Shown here piece after piece: positions 15,386 through 23,777 of a DNA stretch of 39,270 nt. The notes under the pieces were generated by a model. That model was given only the letters and a program-made list of their open reading frames with translations, was not told where the DNA came from and did not search any database. Position numbers and translations under genes: made by a program. Origin of the DNA: Rugamonas violacea (GTDB lineage: Bacteria > Pseudomonadota > Gammaproteobacteria > Burkholderiales > Burkholderiaceae_D); NCBI RefSeq assembly GCF_016461825.1, contig NZ_JAEMNU010000022.1, positions 202,250 through 241,519 of the forward strand. Direction: 5' to 3'. Each line of letters begins with the position of its first letter. Position 1 is the stretch's first letter.

Positions 15386-17875
15386 TTAGAAGCGATACAA
15401 CAGCGAAGCCTCGACCGATCGGCCGAACAGCGGACGGGCGTTGATCGGCCCGCTGCCGCCGGTGCTCAGGCGCGAATTGCCCTCGGTCAGACCGAGCGCG
15501 TTGTTGACGTTGCTGGCGTTCAGGCGCAGCTCGATCTTGTCGCCCAGCGCGGCGAGGATGCCCAAGTCGATGGTGCGGTAGGACGGCAGGTATTGCTGGT
15601 TGGCCTGGTCGGCGTAGCGCTCGCCGATCGAGGTGTAGGTGCCGTACAGCTTGACCGAGTTGTTGTCGCCCAGCGGAATGCGGTAGGTCGGCGTGAAGCG
15701 GAACTGCAACTTCGGCTGGCGTTGCACGGTCTTGCCGGCGGTGGCCGGGTTGTCGCGGTATTCCGACTTCTGATAGTCGCCCGTCAGGCTCAGCTGCAGA
15801 TTGCTCAGCGGACGCAGCGCCAGTTCGAACTCGACGCCGTTGCCCTTGGAGCCGCTGACCGAGTTCAGCGTGGTGCCGTTGGCGAGAATTTGCGAGAAGG
15901 CGATGCCGTCGAATTCGGTGTGGAAGGCGTTGACATAGGCGCTGTAGAGCGAGGTGGCGGTTTTGAAGCCGATCTCGTACTGGCTCACCTTGGGCGTCGG
16001 CAGGACGCTGCGGTCGTTGGCCGTGGCCTGGCTGCCGGCGCCGCGCAGATCGTCGAAGGAGACGAAGGTGTGGCCGCGGTTGGCGCGCACGAAGACGCTG
16101 GCGTCCTTGCCCAGTTTGTAGTTGCCGCCGATGGTGAAGGAGTTGGCGCTGTCATTGCGGCTGATGAAGGTGTTCGAGCCGTTCGGCATCGAGGTGCCGT
16201 TGTTGTAGACGGTCAGCGGGTTGTTGTCGGTATCGCCGGACATCAGGTTGGAAATCGTCGCATTGACGCGCTGGCGCTCGTGGCGCACGCCGGCGTCGAC
16301 CTTGATGCGCTCGTTGACCTTCCACTCGTCGGAGACGAAGACGGCGGTGTTGTTGCCGTCATACGAGGCGAGCGGGGCGTAGAACACATTGCCGTCGGTG
16401 CCGTTTTTCGACACGACGACGCCGTTGTCCAGGGTCACGTTGATCAGGCTGGCGTTCGGCACGGCCGTCATCAGGTGGCTGTTGCCCAGATACCAGACAT
16501 CGCGCGAGGAGTAATCGGCGAAGTAGCCGCCGACGGTGACGGTGTTGTCCTTGCCCACTTCCTTGCTGACGCGCAGCTCGTCGGTGAAGGAGCTGAGTTT
16601 CTTCTCGACCGCCCACAGGCCGGCTTGCACCACCTGCTGGTCGGCCGCCACGTTGCCGCCGTGGACATAGGTGGTGCTCGCCGCCGTCGCCAGCTTGCCG
16701 CCGGCCGCCGCCAACACGGCGGCGTTGCTGTTGGCCGATTTGATGGCGGCGGCGGTGTAGTCGGCCATGCTCAGCGGGTTGTTGCCGGTGAACATGGCGT
16801 TGGTGTTGAGGTCGCCGCTGAAGTGGTTGAATTTGTTCGATACGCTCCACTCGCCGATCTTCTGGTCGAAATTGGCGCCGAAGACGGTGGCTTTGAGGCC
16901 GCGCCCGTCGCCCAGGTCGCGCGTCAGCGTCTTGCCGGGCGCCGCTTCGATGGTGAAGTTGCGCATTTCGCCGCTGACCAGGGTGCCTTTCAACGGGTCG
17001 AAGCCGGGGAAGGCCGAGATGCTGCGGCCGTTGTTGCTGGAGATCAGCGGCGCGCCGGTGTAGAAGGCGTTCTTGTCGTCGGTGTTGCGGGCGTAGATGG
17101 TCAACTCGCCCTGCTCCAGCTTGCGGGTCAGGGTGGCGGTCAGCTGGTGGCCGTCGTCGGCCGGGAACTGGGCGTCGCGGATGCCGTCGGTCTTGCGGTA
17201 GAAGCCGCCGATGGAGCCGTACCAGCCATCGCTGATCTTGCCGCTATAGAACATGTCGACGCGGCGCAGGCTGCCGGTGCCGGTGGTGAAGCGCAGCGTG
17301 CCCTCCGGCGTGTCGCCGCCTTGTTTCAGCAGGAAGTTCATGGTGGCGCCGGGCTGGCCGTTGGACCAGATGGTGCTCGGGCCGCCGCGCAGCACTTCGA
17401 CGCGCTCGATGGTGTCGTCGAGGCGGAAGGCGGACGAGCCCTCGAAGAAGGACAGGGTCGGCGGCGGGAAGATCGGGTTGCCCATCATTTGTACGGAAAC
17501 GAAGGGCGAATCGCTGCCGGAGGGGAAGCCGCGCACCTCGATGTTGGCGCCGGACTGGCCGCCGGTCGATTCGGCGTAGACACCGGGCACCAGCTTCATG
17601 ATGTCGGCGGTGCTGCTCGGCGCGGCCGACTTCAGCTGTTCCTCGCTGGCGGTGGTGATCGAGAAGGCCGAGTCGATCTTGCGCACGCCACGGGCGCCGG
17701 ACACGCCGGTCACCACGACCTGCTGGATTTCCTTGGCGACGGCGTCGCCGGCCGGGGCCGCTGCGGCCGCTGCCGGGGGCGATGCCTCGGCGGCGTTCTG
17801 CGCCTGGGCTTGGTTGATCAGGGTCAGCACCGCGAGCGTGACTGAGGACAGTAGGAACTTGTTCTGGCTTTTCAT
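15386..17875 (-). CDS. TonB-dependent outer-membrane receptor (probable alpha-glucoside transporter)
   Basis: The 829-residue product has a signal peptide (MKSQNKFLLSSVTLAVLTL to QAQA), a TonB-box-like IQQVVVTGV, a plug domain (SSTADIMKLVPGVYAEST, IEVRGFPSG, IERVEVLRGGPSTIWSNGQP) and a long beta-barrel ending LLYRF with terminal Phe. ATG 17875 was chosen because the signal peptide begins there; a longer in-frame start at 18124 would place unrelated sequence before it. Receptors of this class import siderophores, vitamins or sugars using TonB energy. The divergent LacI gene and the GH65/beta-phosphoglucomutase/MFS genes beyond it favour a di- or oligosaccharide. Two LacI-type sites lie in its promoter region, and a strong terminator follows the gene. 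Confidence 0.92.
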   Translation of the reverse strand: MKSQNKFLLSSVTLAVLTLINQAQAQNAAEASPPAAAAAAPAGDAVAKEIQQVVVTGVSGARGVRKIDSAFSITTASEEQLKSAAPSSTADIMKLVPGVYAESTGGQSGANIEVRGFPSGSDSPFVSVQMMGNPIFPPPTLSFFEGSSAFRLDDTIERVEVLRGGPSTIWSNGQPGATMNFLLKQGGDTPEGTLRFTTGTGSLRRVDMFYSGKISDGWYGSIGGFYRKTDGIRDAQFPADDGHQLTATLTRKLEQGELTIYARNTDDKNAFYTGAPLISSNNGRSISAFPGFDPLKGTLVSGEMRNFTIEAAPGKTLTRDLGDGRGLKATVFGANFDQKIGEWSVSNKFNHFSGDLNTNAMFTGNNPLSMADYTAAAIKSANSNAAVLAAAGGKLATAASTTYVHGGNVAADQQVVQAGLWAVEKKLSSFTDELRVSKEVGKDNTVTVGGYFADYSSRDVWYLGNSHLMTAVPNASLINVTLDNGVVVSKNGTDGNVFYAPLASYDGNNTAVFVSDEWKVNERIKVDAGVRHERQRVNATISNLMSGDTDNNPLTVYNNGTSMPNGSNTFISRNDSANSFTIGGNYKLGKDASVFVRANRGHTFVSFDDLRGAGSQATANDRSVLPTPKVSQYEIGFKTATSLYSAYVNAFHTEFDGIAFSQILANGTTLNSVSGSKGNGVEFELALRPLSNLQLSLTGDYQKSEYRDNPATAGKTVQRQPKLQFRFTPTYRIPLGDNNSVKLYGTYTSIGERYADQANQQYLPSYRTIDLGILAALGDKIELRLNASNVNNALGLTEGNSRLSTGGSGPINARPLFGRSVEASLLYRF

Positions 17876-18058
17876 GTGCTTGGCTTTCTCTTTTTTGGTA
17901 TGAATCGTGTCGTCTCCTGGACAGTGCGCCACCTTCCAATCCACCGCAAGGCCGTGCCATCCCCATCTTCCGCCCGCTTGAAAGCGGGCCGTTCCCGGCC
18001 GCCGAAGCGGCGTCGCGGATTTGACCGAAAGCAGAAGATTGGCCATTGAAACAATAAA

Positions 18059-18093
18059 TGATATCGATGTCAATTGAATTGTTATCGATGTCA
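18059..18093. promoter_or_regulatory. Tandem LacI-type operators between receptor and lacI genes
   Basis: TGATATCGATGTCA (18059-18072) and TGTTATCGATGTCA (18080-18093) are near-identical 14-mers with an ATCGAT core, spaced 21 bases apart (two helical turns, same face). They lie in the 289-base divergent region between the TonB receptor and the LacI gene, and fit the TGNNANCGNTNNCA pattern of the LacI/GalR family. Confidence 0.75.
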
Positions 18094-18164
18094 TCAAACG
18101 TGCCACACGCAAAAAACCTGTCATAATGCGTGCGCAAACCCTGTTTCCAACCTAAGAGCCATCA

Positions 18165-19172
18165 ATGCCATCGAACAAGATCAACGTGCGTAAAAGCGAC
18201 TCGGCGCTGACGATGGAGGACCTGGCCAAGCTGGCCGGCGTCTCCAAGATCACCGTCTCGCGGGCGCTGCGCGATAGTCCGCTGGTGACCCTGGAAACGC
18301 GGGAAAAGGTGCGCCAGATCGCCGCCGAGCAGGGCTACCGCCTGAACATCAGCGCGCGCAATCTGCGCATGCGGCGTAGCTATTCGGTCGCCGTTGTGGT
18401 GGAAATGACACCAGTGCGCGGCCGGCCGATGTCCGACCCGTATCCGTTGGAGTTGTTGGGCGGCATCACGCAGGAGTTGACCACGGCCGGCTACAGCGTC
18501 GTGCTGACCTCCAAGCAATTGATGGACACGGCGCCGGTGCAGGGCGCCGACGGCCTGATCCTGCTCGGCCAGGGCTCGCACGGCGAGGCGGTGCGCACCT
18601 TGCAACTGACCGGCATGCCGCTGGTGGTGTGGGGCGCGCCGGAGGCCGGCGCCGACTACATCGTGGTCGGCAGCGACAACCGCAAGGGCGGCATCAGCGC
18701 GGCCGAGCGTTTCATCGCCCAGGGCCGCAAGAAGCTGGTGTTCCTCGGCGACGTCGACCACGCCGAGGTGCAGGAGCGTTGCGCCGGCTTCATCGACGCC
18801 ATGGGCGGCCAGGCGATGGTGCACATCGTCCGGCCCAAGGCCTTCACCTTCGAGGCCGGCTTCGACAGCGTCTCGACCTTGCTGAAGAAGAAGGGCGCCA
18901 GCTTCGACGGCGTGTTCGCCGCCAGCGACCTGCTGGCGATGGGCGCGATCCGCGCCTTGGCGGAAAAGAACCTGCGGGTGCCGGAGAACGTGTCCGTCAT
19001 CGGCTACGACGATACGCCCGGCGCGGCCAGTTTCGTGCCGCCGCTGACCAGCGTGCACCAGTATCTGCGCGACGGCGGCGTGTTGTTGGCGAAGAAGATG
19101 CTGGGCCTGATCGAGGGCGAAGCGGTGACGTCGGAGATGTTGCCGACCACCTTGATGGTGCGCCAGACCTAG
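18165..19172 (+). CDS. LacI-family transcriptional regulator (first)
   Basis: The 335-residue protein has an N-terminal LacI helix-turn-helix (about residues 16-62: MEDLAKLAGVSKITVSRALR with hinge region following) and a periplasmic-binding-protein-like sugar domain (ELLGGITQELTTAGYSVVL, DGLILLGQG, VIGYDDTPGAASFVPPLT). These repress or activate sugar genes and respond to a sugar or sugar phosphate. It is divergent from the TonB receptor, and tandem operator-like sites lie between. The Shine-Dalgarno before ATG 18165 is weak. The leader before the HTH (about 15 residues) is slightly longer than usual. Confidence 0.93.
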   Translation: MPSNKINVRKSDSALTMEDLAKLAGVSKITVSRALRDSPLVTLETREKVRQIAAEQGYRLNISARNLRMRRSYSVAVVVEMTPVRGRPMSDPYPLELLGGITQELTTAGYSVVLTSKQLMDTAPVQGADGLILLGQGSHGEAVRTLQLTGMPLVVWGAPEAGADYIVVGSDNRKGGISAAERFIAQGRKKLVFLGDVDHAEVQERCAGFIDAMGGQAMVHIVRPKAFTFEAGFDSVSTLLKKKGASFDGVFAASDLLAMGAIRALAEKNLRVPENVSVIGYDDTPGAASFVPPLTSVHQYLRDGGVLLAKKMLGLIEGEAVTSEMLPTTLMVRQT

Positions 19173-19250
19173 TGCGCTCGGCGTCAAAATAGTTTCCACC
19201 TGATGTAAAAAACCAACAGAAAAATCCCGGCACGGGTTTGATCCGAAATC

Positions 19251-19262
19251 CAAACCGGTTTG
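19251..19262 (+). promoter_or_regulatory. LacI-type palindrome CAAACCGGTTTG before the GH65 gene
   Basis: This perfect 12-base palindrome with a central CG lies 35 bases before the GTG start of the phosphorylase. Its ACCGGT core differs from the ATCGAT core of the sites before the receptor, so it may serve the second LacI protein. An adjacent GGGTTTG (19234-19240) adds a further half-site-like element. Confidence 0.55.
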
Positions 19263-19297
19263 AGATACAAGAATAAGCACTTTTAAAGGAATCCACC

Positions 19298-21631
19298 GTG
19301 CAGCCGTCCGACCGTCCCCAACATACCTTCCCCCTCGAAGCATGGTGCATTCGGGAAACCTCCTTCGACACGGCCTCGCATTTCCTCGACGAGACCTTGT
19401 TCGCGCTGGGCAATGGCTACATCGGCCTACGCGGCGCGCACGAGGAGGGCTACAGCGGCCCGGCAGGCACATCGCTCGACGGCACTTACCTGAACGGCTT
19501 CTACGACTCGGAGGCGATCCACTATCCGGAGGCGGCCTACGGCCTGGCCAAGACCAACCAGTTCATGCTCAACGTGCCGAACAGCAAGGGCATCGCGCTG
19601 TGGCTGGAGGACGAGCGCTTCGACCTGCTCGAAGGCAAGCTGGAACGCTACGAGCGCAGCCTGGACTTCCGCACCGGCATCCTGTTGCGCACGCTGGAGT
19701 GGACCTCGCCGCAGGGCCGCCGCGTGGCGCTGAGCAGCCGCCGCCTGGTCAGCTTCGACGACAAGCATCTGTTCGCCATCGAGTACGAGGTGGTGGCGCT
19801 GAATTTTTCCGGCCGCGTGCGGCTGGTGTCCAGCATCGACGGCGCCGTCAAAAACATCCAGGCGGGCGACGATCCGCGCGTCGGCTCGGCGGTGTCCGGC
19901 CAGTCGCTGCGCGTGGTTGACGCGCAACAGGGGCCGAATTTCTCGGCGCTGGTGCAGCGCACCGCCAACAGCGGCTTTATGCTGGTCAGCGCGGCGCAGA
20001 CGGAACTGCGCGGCATCTACGAGCTGAGCCAGAGTCGCAGCGAGCAGCGCCTGGAGCAGACCTACACGGTGGCCGCGCTGGAGGGCGAGGCCGTGCGGCT
20101 GAGCAAGTTCGGCTGCTATTACTCCTCGCGCGACTATCCCGAGTCCGAGCTGATGTGGCGCGCCAAGGAAACGCTGGCACAGGCGCAAGGGCAGGGCTTC
20201 CGCGCGCTGGCCCAGGGGCAGGAGCAATACCTGGCCAACTTCTGGCAGCAGGCCGACGTGCAGATCGCCGGCGACGACGCGCTGCAACAGGGCATCCACT
20301 TCAACCAGTTCCACCTGCTGCAATCGGTCGGGCGCGACGGCAAGACCAACATCTCGGCCAAGGGTGTCACCGGCGAGGGCTACGAGGGCCATTACTTCTG
20401 GGACACGGAGATCTATATCTTCCCGTTCTTCCTCTACAGCAAACCCGAAATCGCCAAGAAACTGTTGGAGTACCGCTACACCGGCCTGGCCAAGGCGCGC
20501 GAGCGGGCGCGGCAGATGTCGCACGCGGTCGGCGCGCTGTATCCCTGGCGCACCATCGCCGGCGAGGAGTGCTCGGCCTACTTCCCGGCGGGCACCGCGC
20601 AATATCACATCAACGCCGACATCGCCTATTCGATCAAGTTGTACATGGAGGCCACCGGCGACCTCGACTATTTGATCCGTTACGGCGCCGAGATCGTCAT
20701 GGAGACGGCGCGCATCTGGATCGGCCTGGGCTGTTACGACCGCGCCGGCCGCTACTGCATCAACCAGGTGACCGGGCCGGACGAGTACACCGCCCTGGTC
20801 AACAACAACTACTACACCAACGCCATGGCGCGGATGCACTTGAACTTCGCCGCCGCCATCGCCGAGCAGTTGCAGGCCGAGCATCCGGCCGAGTACGCCC
20901 GCATCGCCGGCCTGGCCGGCCTGGACGCCGCCGAACCGGCCGAATGGCGCCGCGCCGCCGCGCAGATGTTGTTGCCCTACGATGAGGAACTGCAAATCCA
21001 CGCCCAGGACGACAGCTTCCTGGCGAAGAAAAAGTGGGACTTCGCCGCCACGCCGAAAGAACACTACCCCTTGTTGTTGAACTATCACCCGATGGTGATC
21101 TACCGCCACCAGGTGTGCAAACAGGCCGACGTGGTGCTGGCGCTGCTGTTGCTCGGCGAGCAGTTCACGCTGGACGACAAACGTCGCGATTTCGACTACT
21201 ACGAGGCGGTAACCACCCACGATTCCTCGCTATCGTCCTGCATCTTCAGCATCATCGCCTCGGAGGTCGGCTATCACGACAAGGCCTACGACTACTTCAT
21301 GGAAACGGCGCGGCTGGACCTGGACGACACCCACGGCAACACGCACTACGGCGTTCACACCGCCGCCATGGCCGGCACCTGGATGGGTGTGGCCTACGGC
21401 TTCGCCGGCATGCGGGTGTTCGACGGCGCGCTGCACTTCGCGCCCACCCTGCCCAAGCAATGGCGGCACTACACCTTCAAGATCCACTTCCAGGGCAGCT
21501 TGCTGGAGGTGCGGGTCGAGCCGGCGCGGGTCGAGTACCGCCTGTTGCAAGGCGAGACGCTGGGTTTCCACCACCATGGCGAGCGCATCGAGATGACGCT
21601 GGCCACCCCTGTGCAATCGCGCAGCCATTGA
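19298..21631 (+). CDS. GH65 inverting alpha-glucoside phosphorylase
   Basis: The 777-residue protein is full length for glycoside hydrolase family 65. It starts at GTG 19298 with AAAGGA before it. Family motifs include GEGYEGHYFWDTEIYIFPFF, AGTAQYHINADIAYSIKLY and the catalytic-acid segment TGPDEYT (E496). GH65 phosphorylases split a disaccharide with phosphate to beta-glucose 1-phosphate plus a sugar. The next gene, beta-phosphoglucomutase, fits that product. The QYHINADI segment resembles, as I recall it, kojibiose/nigerose/trehalose-type members more than classical maltose phosphorylase, which has a different motif there. I therefore leave the disaccharide open. No signal peptide: a cytoplasmic enzyme acting after uptake. 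Confidence 0.9.
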   Translation: MQPSDRPQHTFPLEAWCIRETSFDTASHFLDETLFALGNGYIGLRGAHEEGYSGPAGTSLDGTYLNGFYDSEAIHYPEAAYGLAKTNQFMLNVPNSKGIALWLEDERFDLLEGKLERYERSLDFRTGILLRTLEWTSPQGRRVALSSRRLVSFDDKHLFAIEYEVVALNFSGRVRLVSSIDGAVKNIQAGDDPRVGSAVSGQSLRVVDAQQGPNFSALVQRTANSGFMLVSAAQTELRGIYELSQSRSEQRLEQTYTVAALEGEAVRLSKFGCYYSSRDYPESELMWRAKETLAQAQGQGFRALAQGQEQYLANFWQQADVQIAGDDALQQGIHFNQFHLLQSVGRDGKTNISAKGVTGEGYEGHYFWDTEIYIFPFFLYSKPEIAKKLLEYRYTGLAKARERARQMSHAVGALYPWRTIAGEECSAYFPAGTAQYHINADIAYSIKLYMEATGDLDYLIRYGAEIVMETARIWIGLGCYDRAGRYCINQVTGPDEYTALVNNNYYTNAMARMHLNFAAAIAEQLQAEHPAEYARIAGLAGLDAAEPAEWRRAAAQMLLPYDEELQIHAQDDSFLAKKKWDFAATPKEHYPLLLNYHPMVIYRHQVCKQADVVLALLLLGEQFTLDDKRRDFDYYEAVTTHDSSLSSCIFSIIASEVGYHDKAYDYFMETARLDLDDTHGNTHYGVHTAAMAGTWMGVAYGFAGMRVFDGALHFAPTLPKQWRHYTFKIHFQGSLLEVRVEPARVEYRLLQGETLGFHHHGERIEMTLATPVQSRSH

Positions 21632-21641
21632 GAGAGCCACC

Positions 21642-22325
21642 ATGCAGACATCGCGTTTCAAAGCCGTCATCTTCGACCTCGATGGCGTCATCACCGACAC
21701 CGCCCACTACCACTTCCTGGCCTGGCAGCGCATGGCCGAGCGGCAGGGCGTGCGGTTCGACCACGCCTTCAACGAGCAGTTGAAGGGCATCGACCGGATG
21801 GGTTCGCTGGAGCTGATCCTGGCCGCCGCCGGCCGCCAGTACACGGCGCCGGAGAAGCTGGCGCTGGCCGACAGCAAGAACCTGCACTACCAGGAGCTGA
21901 TTACCGGCATGACGGCGGCCGATTTGTTGCCGGGCGCCGTCGCCGCGCTGGACGCGGTGCGCGCCGCCGGCTTGCGCATCGGCCTCGCCTCGGTCAGCAA
22001 GAACGCCTTCACGGTGCTGGATCGCCTGGGCATCCGCGCCAAGTTCGACTATGTGGTCGACGCTGCGCTGATCGCCCGTGGCAAGCCGGACCCGGAGATT
22101 TTCCTCAAGGCCGCCAGCGAGCTCGGCGTGGCGCCGGCCGACTGTCTCGGTGTCGAGGATGCGGTGGCCGGGGTCGCCGCGATCAAGGCGGCCGGCATGT
22201 TCGCGCTGGGCATCGGCCTGCCGCAAGTGTTGACCCAGGCCGACCGGGTGATCGCCGGCCTGGATCAGTTTGATCTGGCGATGCTGCAACGGTTGCCGGT
22301 GTCTTTGCAAAACCCAAGGGCGTAA
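21642..22325 (+). CDS. pgmB: beta-Phosphoglucomutase (HAD superfamily)
   Basis: The 227-residue HAD protein has the motif FDLDGVITDTAHYHFLAW (nucleophile D12, acid/base D14), substrate-loop LKGIDRMGSLE, SVSKNAF as motif II, K in RGKPDPEIF and GVEDAVAGVAAI. These are the full set for beta-phosphoglucomutase, which turns beta-glucose 1-phosphate into glucose 6-phosphate. It starts 10 bases after the GH65 stop, in an operon, and uses that enzyme's product. Confidence 0.94.
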   Translation: MQTSRFKAVIFDLDGVITDTAHYHFLAWQRMAERQGVRFDHAFNEQLKGIDRMGSLELILAAAGRQYTAPEKLALADSKNLHYQELITGMTAADLLPGAVAALDAVRAAGLRIGLASVSKNAFTVLDRLGIRAKFDYVVDAALIARGKPDPEIFLKAASELGVAPADCLGVEDAVAGVAAIKAAGMFALGIGLPQVLTQADRVIAGLDQFDLAMLQRLPVSLQNPRA

Positions 22326-22328
22326 TCC

Positions 22329-22358
22329 GGGGTCGGACCCCGTGCGGGGTCTGACCCC
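22329..22358. repeat. REP-like double palindrome GGGGTC-N-GACCCC
   Basis: Two copies of GGGGTC(N)GACCCC separated by GTGC form a 30-base hairpin immediately after the beta-phosphoglucomutase stop. It resembles short interspersed palindromic elements of Oxalobacteraceae (recalled, not searched) and could also attenuate transcription into the MFS gene. The rest of the 173-base gap has no gene. Confidence 0.7.
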
Positions 22359-22498
22359 AGCCTCTGCCTTGGGGTGGGTTTTAGCGTCCCCAGCGCCAAG
22401 ATTACGTGACGCTCGGGGTGGACCACAGGTCGCACCCCGAAAAAACAGTTCCATCCACATAAAAATAAGAATAAAAATGAACAACATCCGGAGACAGC

Positions 22499-23767
22499 AT
22501 GAAAAACCAGCGCATCCTCTTTGCCCTATTCCTGATCTACTTCGTCTTTGCGATCCTGCTCAATAGCGTCGGCACGGTCATCCTGCAGGTGATCGGCAAC
22601 TATGGCGTCAGCAAATCGAGCGCCAGCGTGTTGGAGGGCTTCAAGGATTTGCCGATCGCCATCGTGTCCTTCCTCGTCGCCTCCTTCCTGCCCCGGCTGG
22701 GCTACAAAAAGTCGATGTTGATCGGCCTGGCCATCGTCACCCTGGCCTGCACGGCGATGCCCTTGTTGCCGAGCTTTTTGACCACCAAGTTGTTGTTCCT
22801 CTGCGTCGGCGTGGCGTTCGCGCTGGTCAAGGTGTCGGTGTATTCGACCCTGGGCCTGGTCGCCACCGACCGCAAGCAGCACGCCAGCCTGATGAATCTG
22901 CTGGAGGGTTTCTTCATGCTCGGCGTGCTCAGCGCCTACTGGGTGTTCGGCTACTTCATCGACTCCAGCGATGCCAAATCGTCCAGCTGGTTGCAGGTGT
23001 ACTGGGTACTGGCGCTGCTGTGCGCGCTGACCTTCGCGCTGTTGCTGTCGACGCCCTTCGACGAGGACCGCGCCGCGTTGCCGCCGGCGCGCGGCATCGC
23101 GCGCGACTTCGCCGCCATGCTGCAACTGTTCTTCAAGCCGCTGGTCTGCGTGTTCGTCATCACCGCCTTCCTGTATGTGCTGATCGAGCAGAGCGTGGGC
23201 ACCTGGCTGCCCACCTTCAACAACGAGATCCTCAAGCTGCCGGCAGCGATGAGTGTGCAGGTGACCAGCATCTTCGCCGCCTGCCTGGCCATTGGCCGCC
23301 TGTCGGCCGGCGTGCTGATGCGCCGCCTGAACTGGTATCCGGTGATGAACGCCTGTGTCGTCGGCATGGCGGCGATGGTGCTGCTGGCCCTGCCGCTGAC
23401 CCACGACGTGGTGGCGGATCCACACATCGGCTGGTCGACGGCGCCGCTGGCCACCTTCCTGTTCCCGCTGATCGGCCTGTTCATGGCGCCGATTTATCCG
23501 GCCATCAATTCGGTGATGCTGAGCTCCCTGCCCAAGCATCAACACTCGGCCATGACCGGGCTGCTGGTGATTTTTTCCGCACTGGGCGGCACCACCGGCT
23601 CATTGATCACCGGTTATGTGTTTGGCAGTTTCAGCGGCCATTTCGCCTTCTACCTGACTTTGCTTCCCATCTCTATCGTCTTGATTATGTTGTATTTTTT
23701 CAAAAATGCGGTGAACCACAATGAGGGCGAATTTGATGGCTCGGCTATAATTAGTAGTCAACATTGA
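22499..23767 (+). CDS. MFS sugar transporter
   Basis: A 422-residue protein with about twelve hydrophobic segments, opening MKNQRILFALFLIYFVFAIL and containing the intracellular loop LPRLGYKKSMLIG after helix 2, as in major facilitator transporters. It most probably carries the disaccharide across the inner membrane, completing the route from the TonB receptor to the cytoplasmic GH65 enzyme. CGGAG precedes the ATG. The second LacI gene starts 10 bases after its stop. The last 60 bases are less GC-rich than the body of the gene. Confidence 0.9.
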   Translation: MKNQRILFALFLIYFVFAILLNSVGTVILQVIGNYGVSKSSASVLEGFKDLPIAIVSFLVASFLPRLGYKKSMLIGLAIVTLACTAMPLLPSFLTTKLLFLCVGVAFALVKVSVYSTLGLVATDRKQHASLMNLLEGFFMLGVLSAYWVFGYFIDSSDAKSSSWLQVYWVLALLCALTFALLLSTPFDEDRAALPPARGIARDFAAMLQLFFKPLVCVFVITAFLYVLIEQSVGTWLPTFNNEILKLPAAMSVQVTSIFAACLAIGRLSAGVLMRRLNWYPVMNACVVGMAAMVLLALPLTHDVVADPHIGWSTAPLATFLFPLIGLFMAPIYPAINSVMLSSLPKHQHSAMTGLLVIFSALGGTTGSLITGYVFGSFSGHFAFYLTLLPISIVLIMLYFFKNAVNHNEGEFDGSAIISSQH

Positions 23768-23777
23768 TCGCTTCTCC

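Noticed and set aside
15593..17845. Long plus-strand open frame opposite the TonB receptor
   Set aside because: Low-complexity Val/Gly/Ala composition and full overlap with a convincing receptor gene mark it as a shadow frame.
22420..22480. Terminator formed by CGGGGTG ... CACCCCG before the MFS gene
   Set aside because: The stem is followed by A residues on the plus strand and the T-tract would precede it on the minus strand, so it does not fit an intrinsic terminator in either direction.
23740..23777. Independent promoter (TATAAT at 23746-23751) for the second lacI gene
   Set aside because: No acceptable -35 element at the right distance; the hexamer lies inside the 3' end of the MFS gene.
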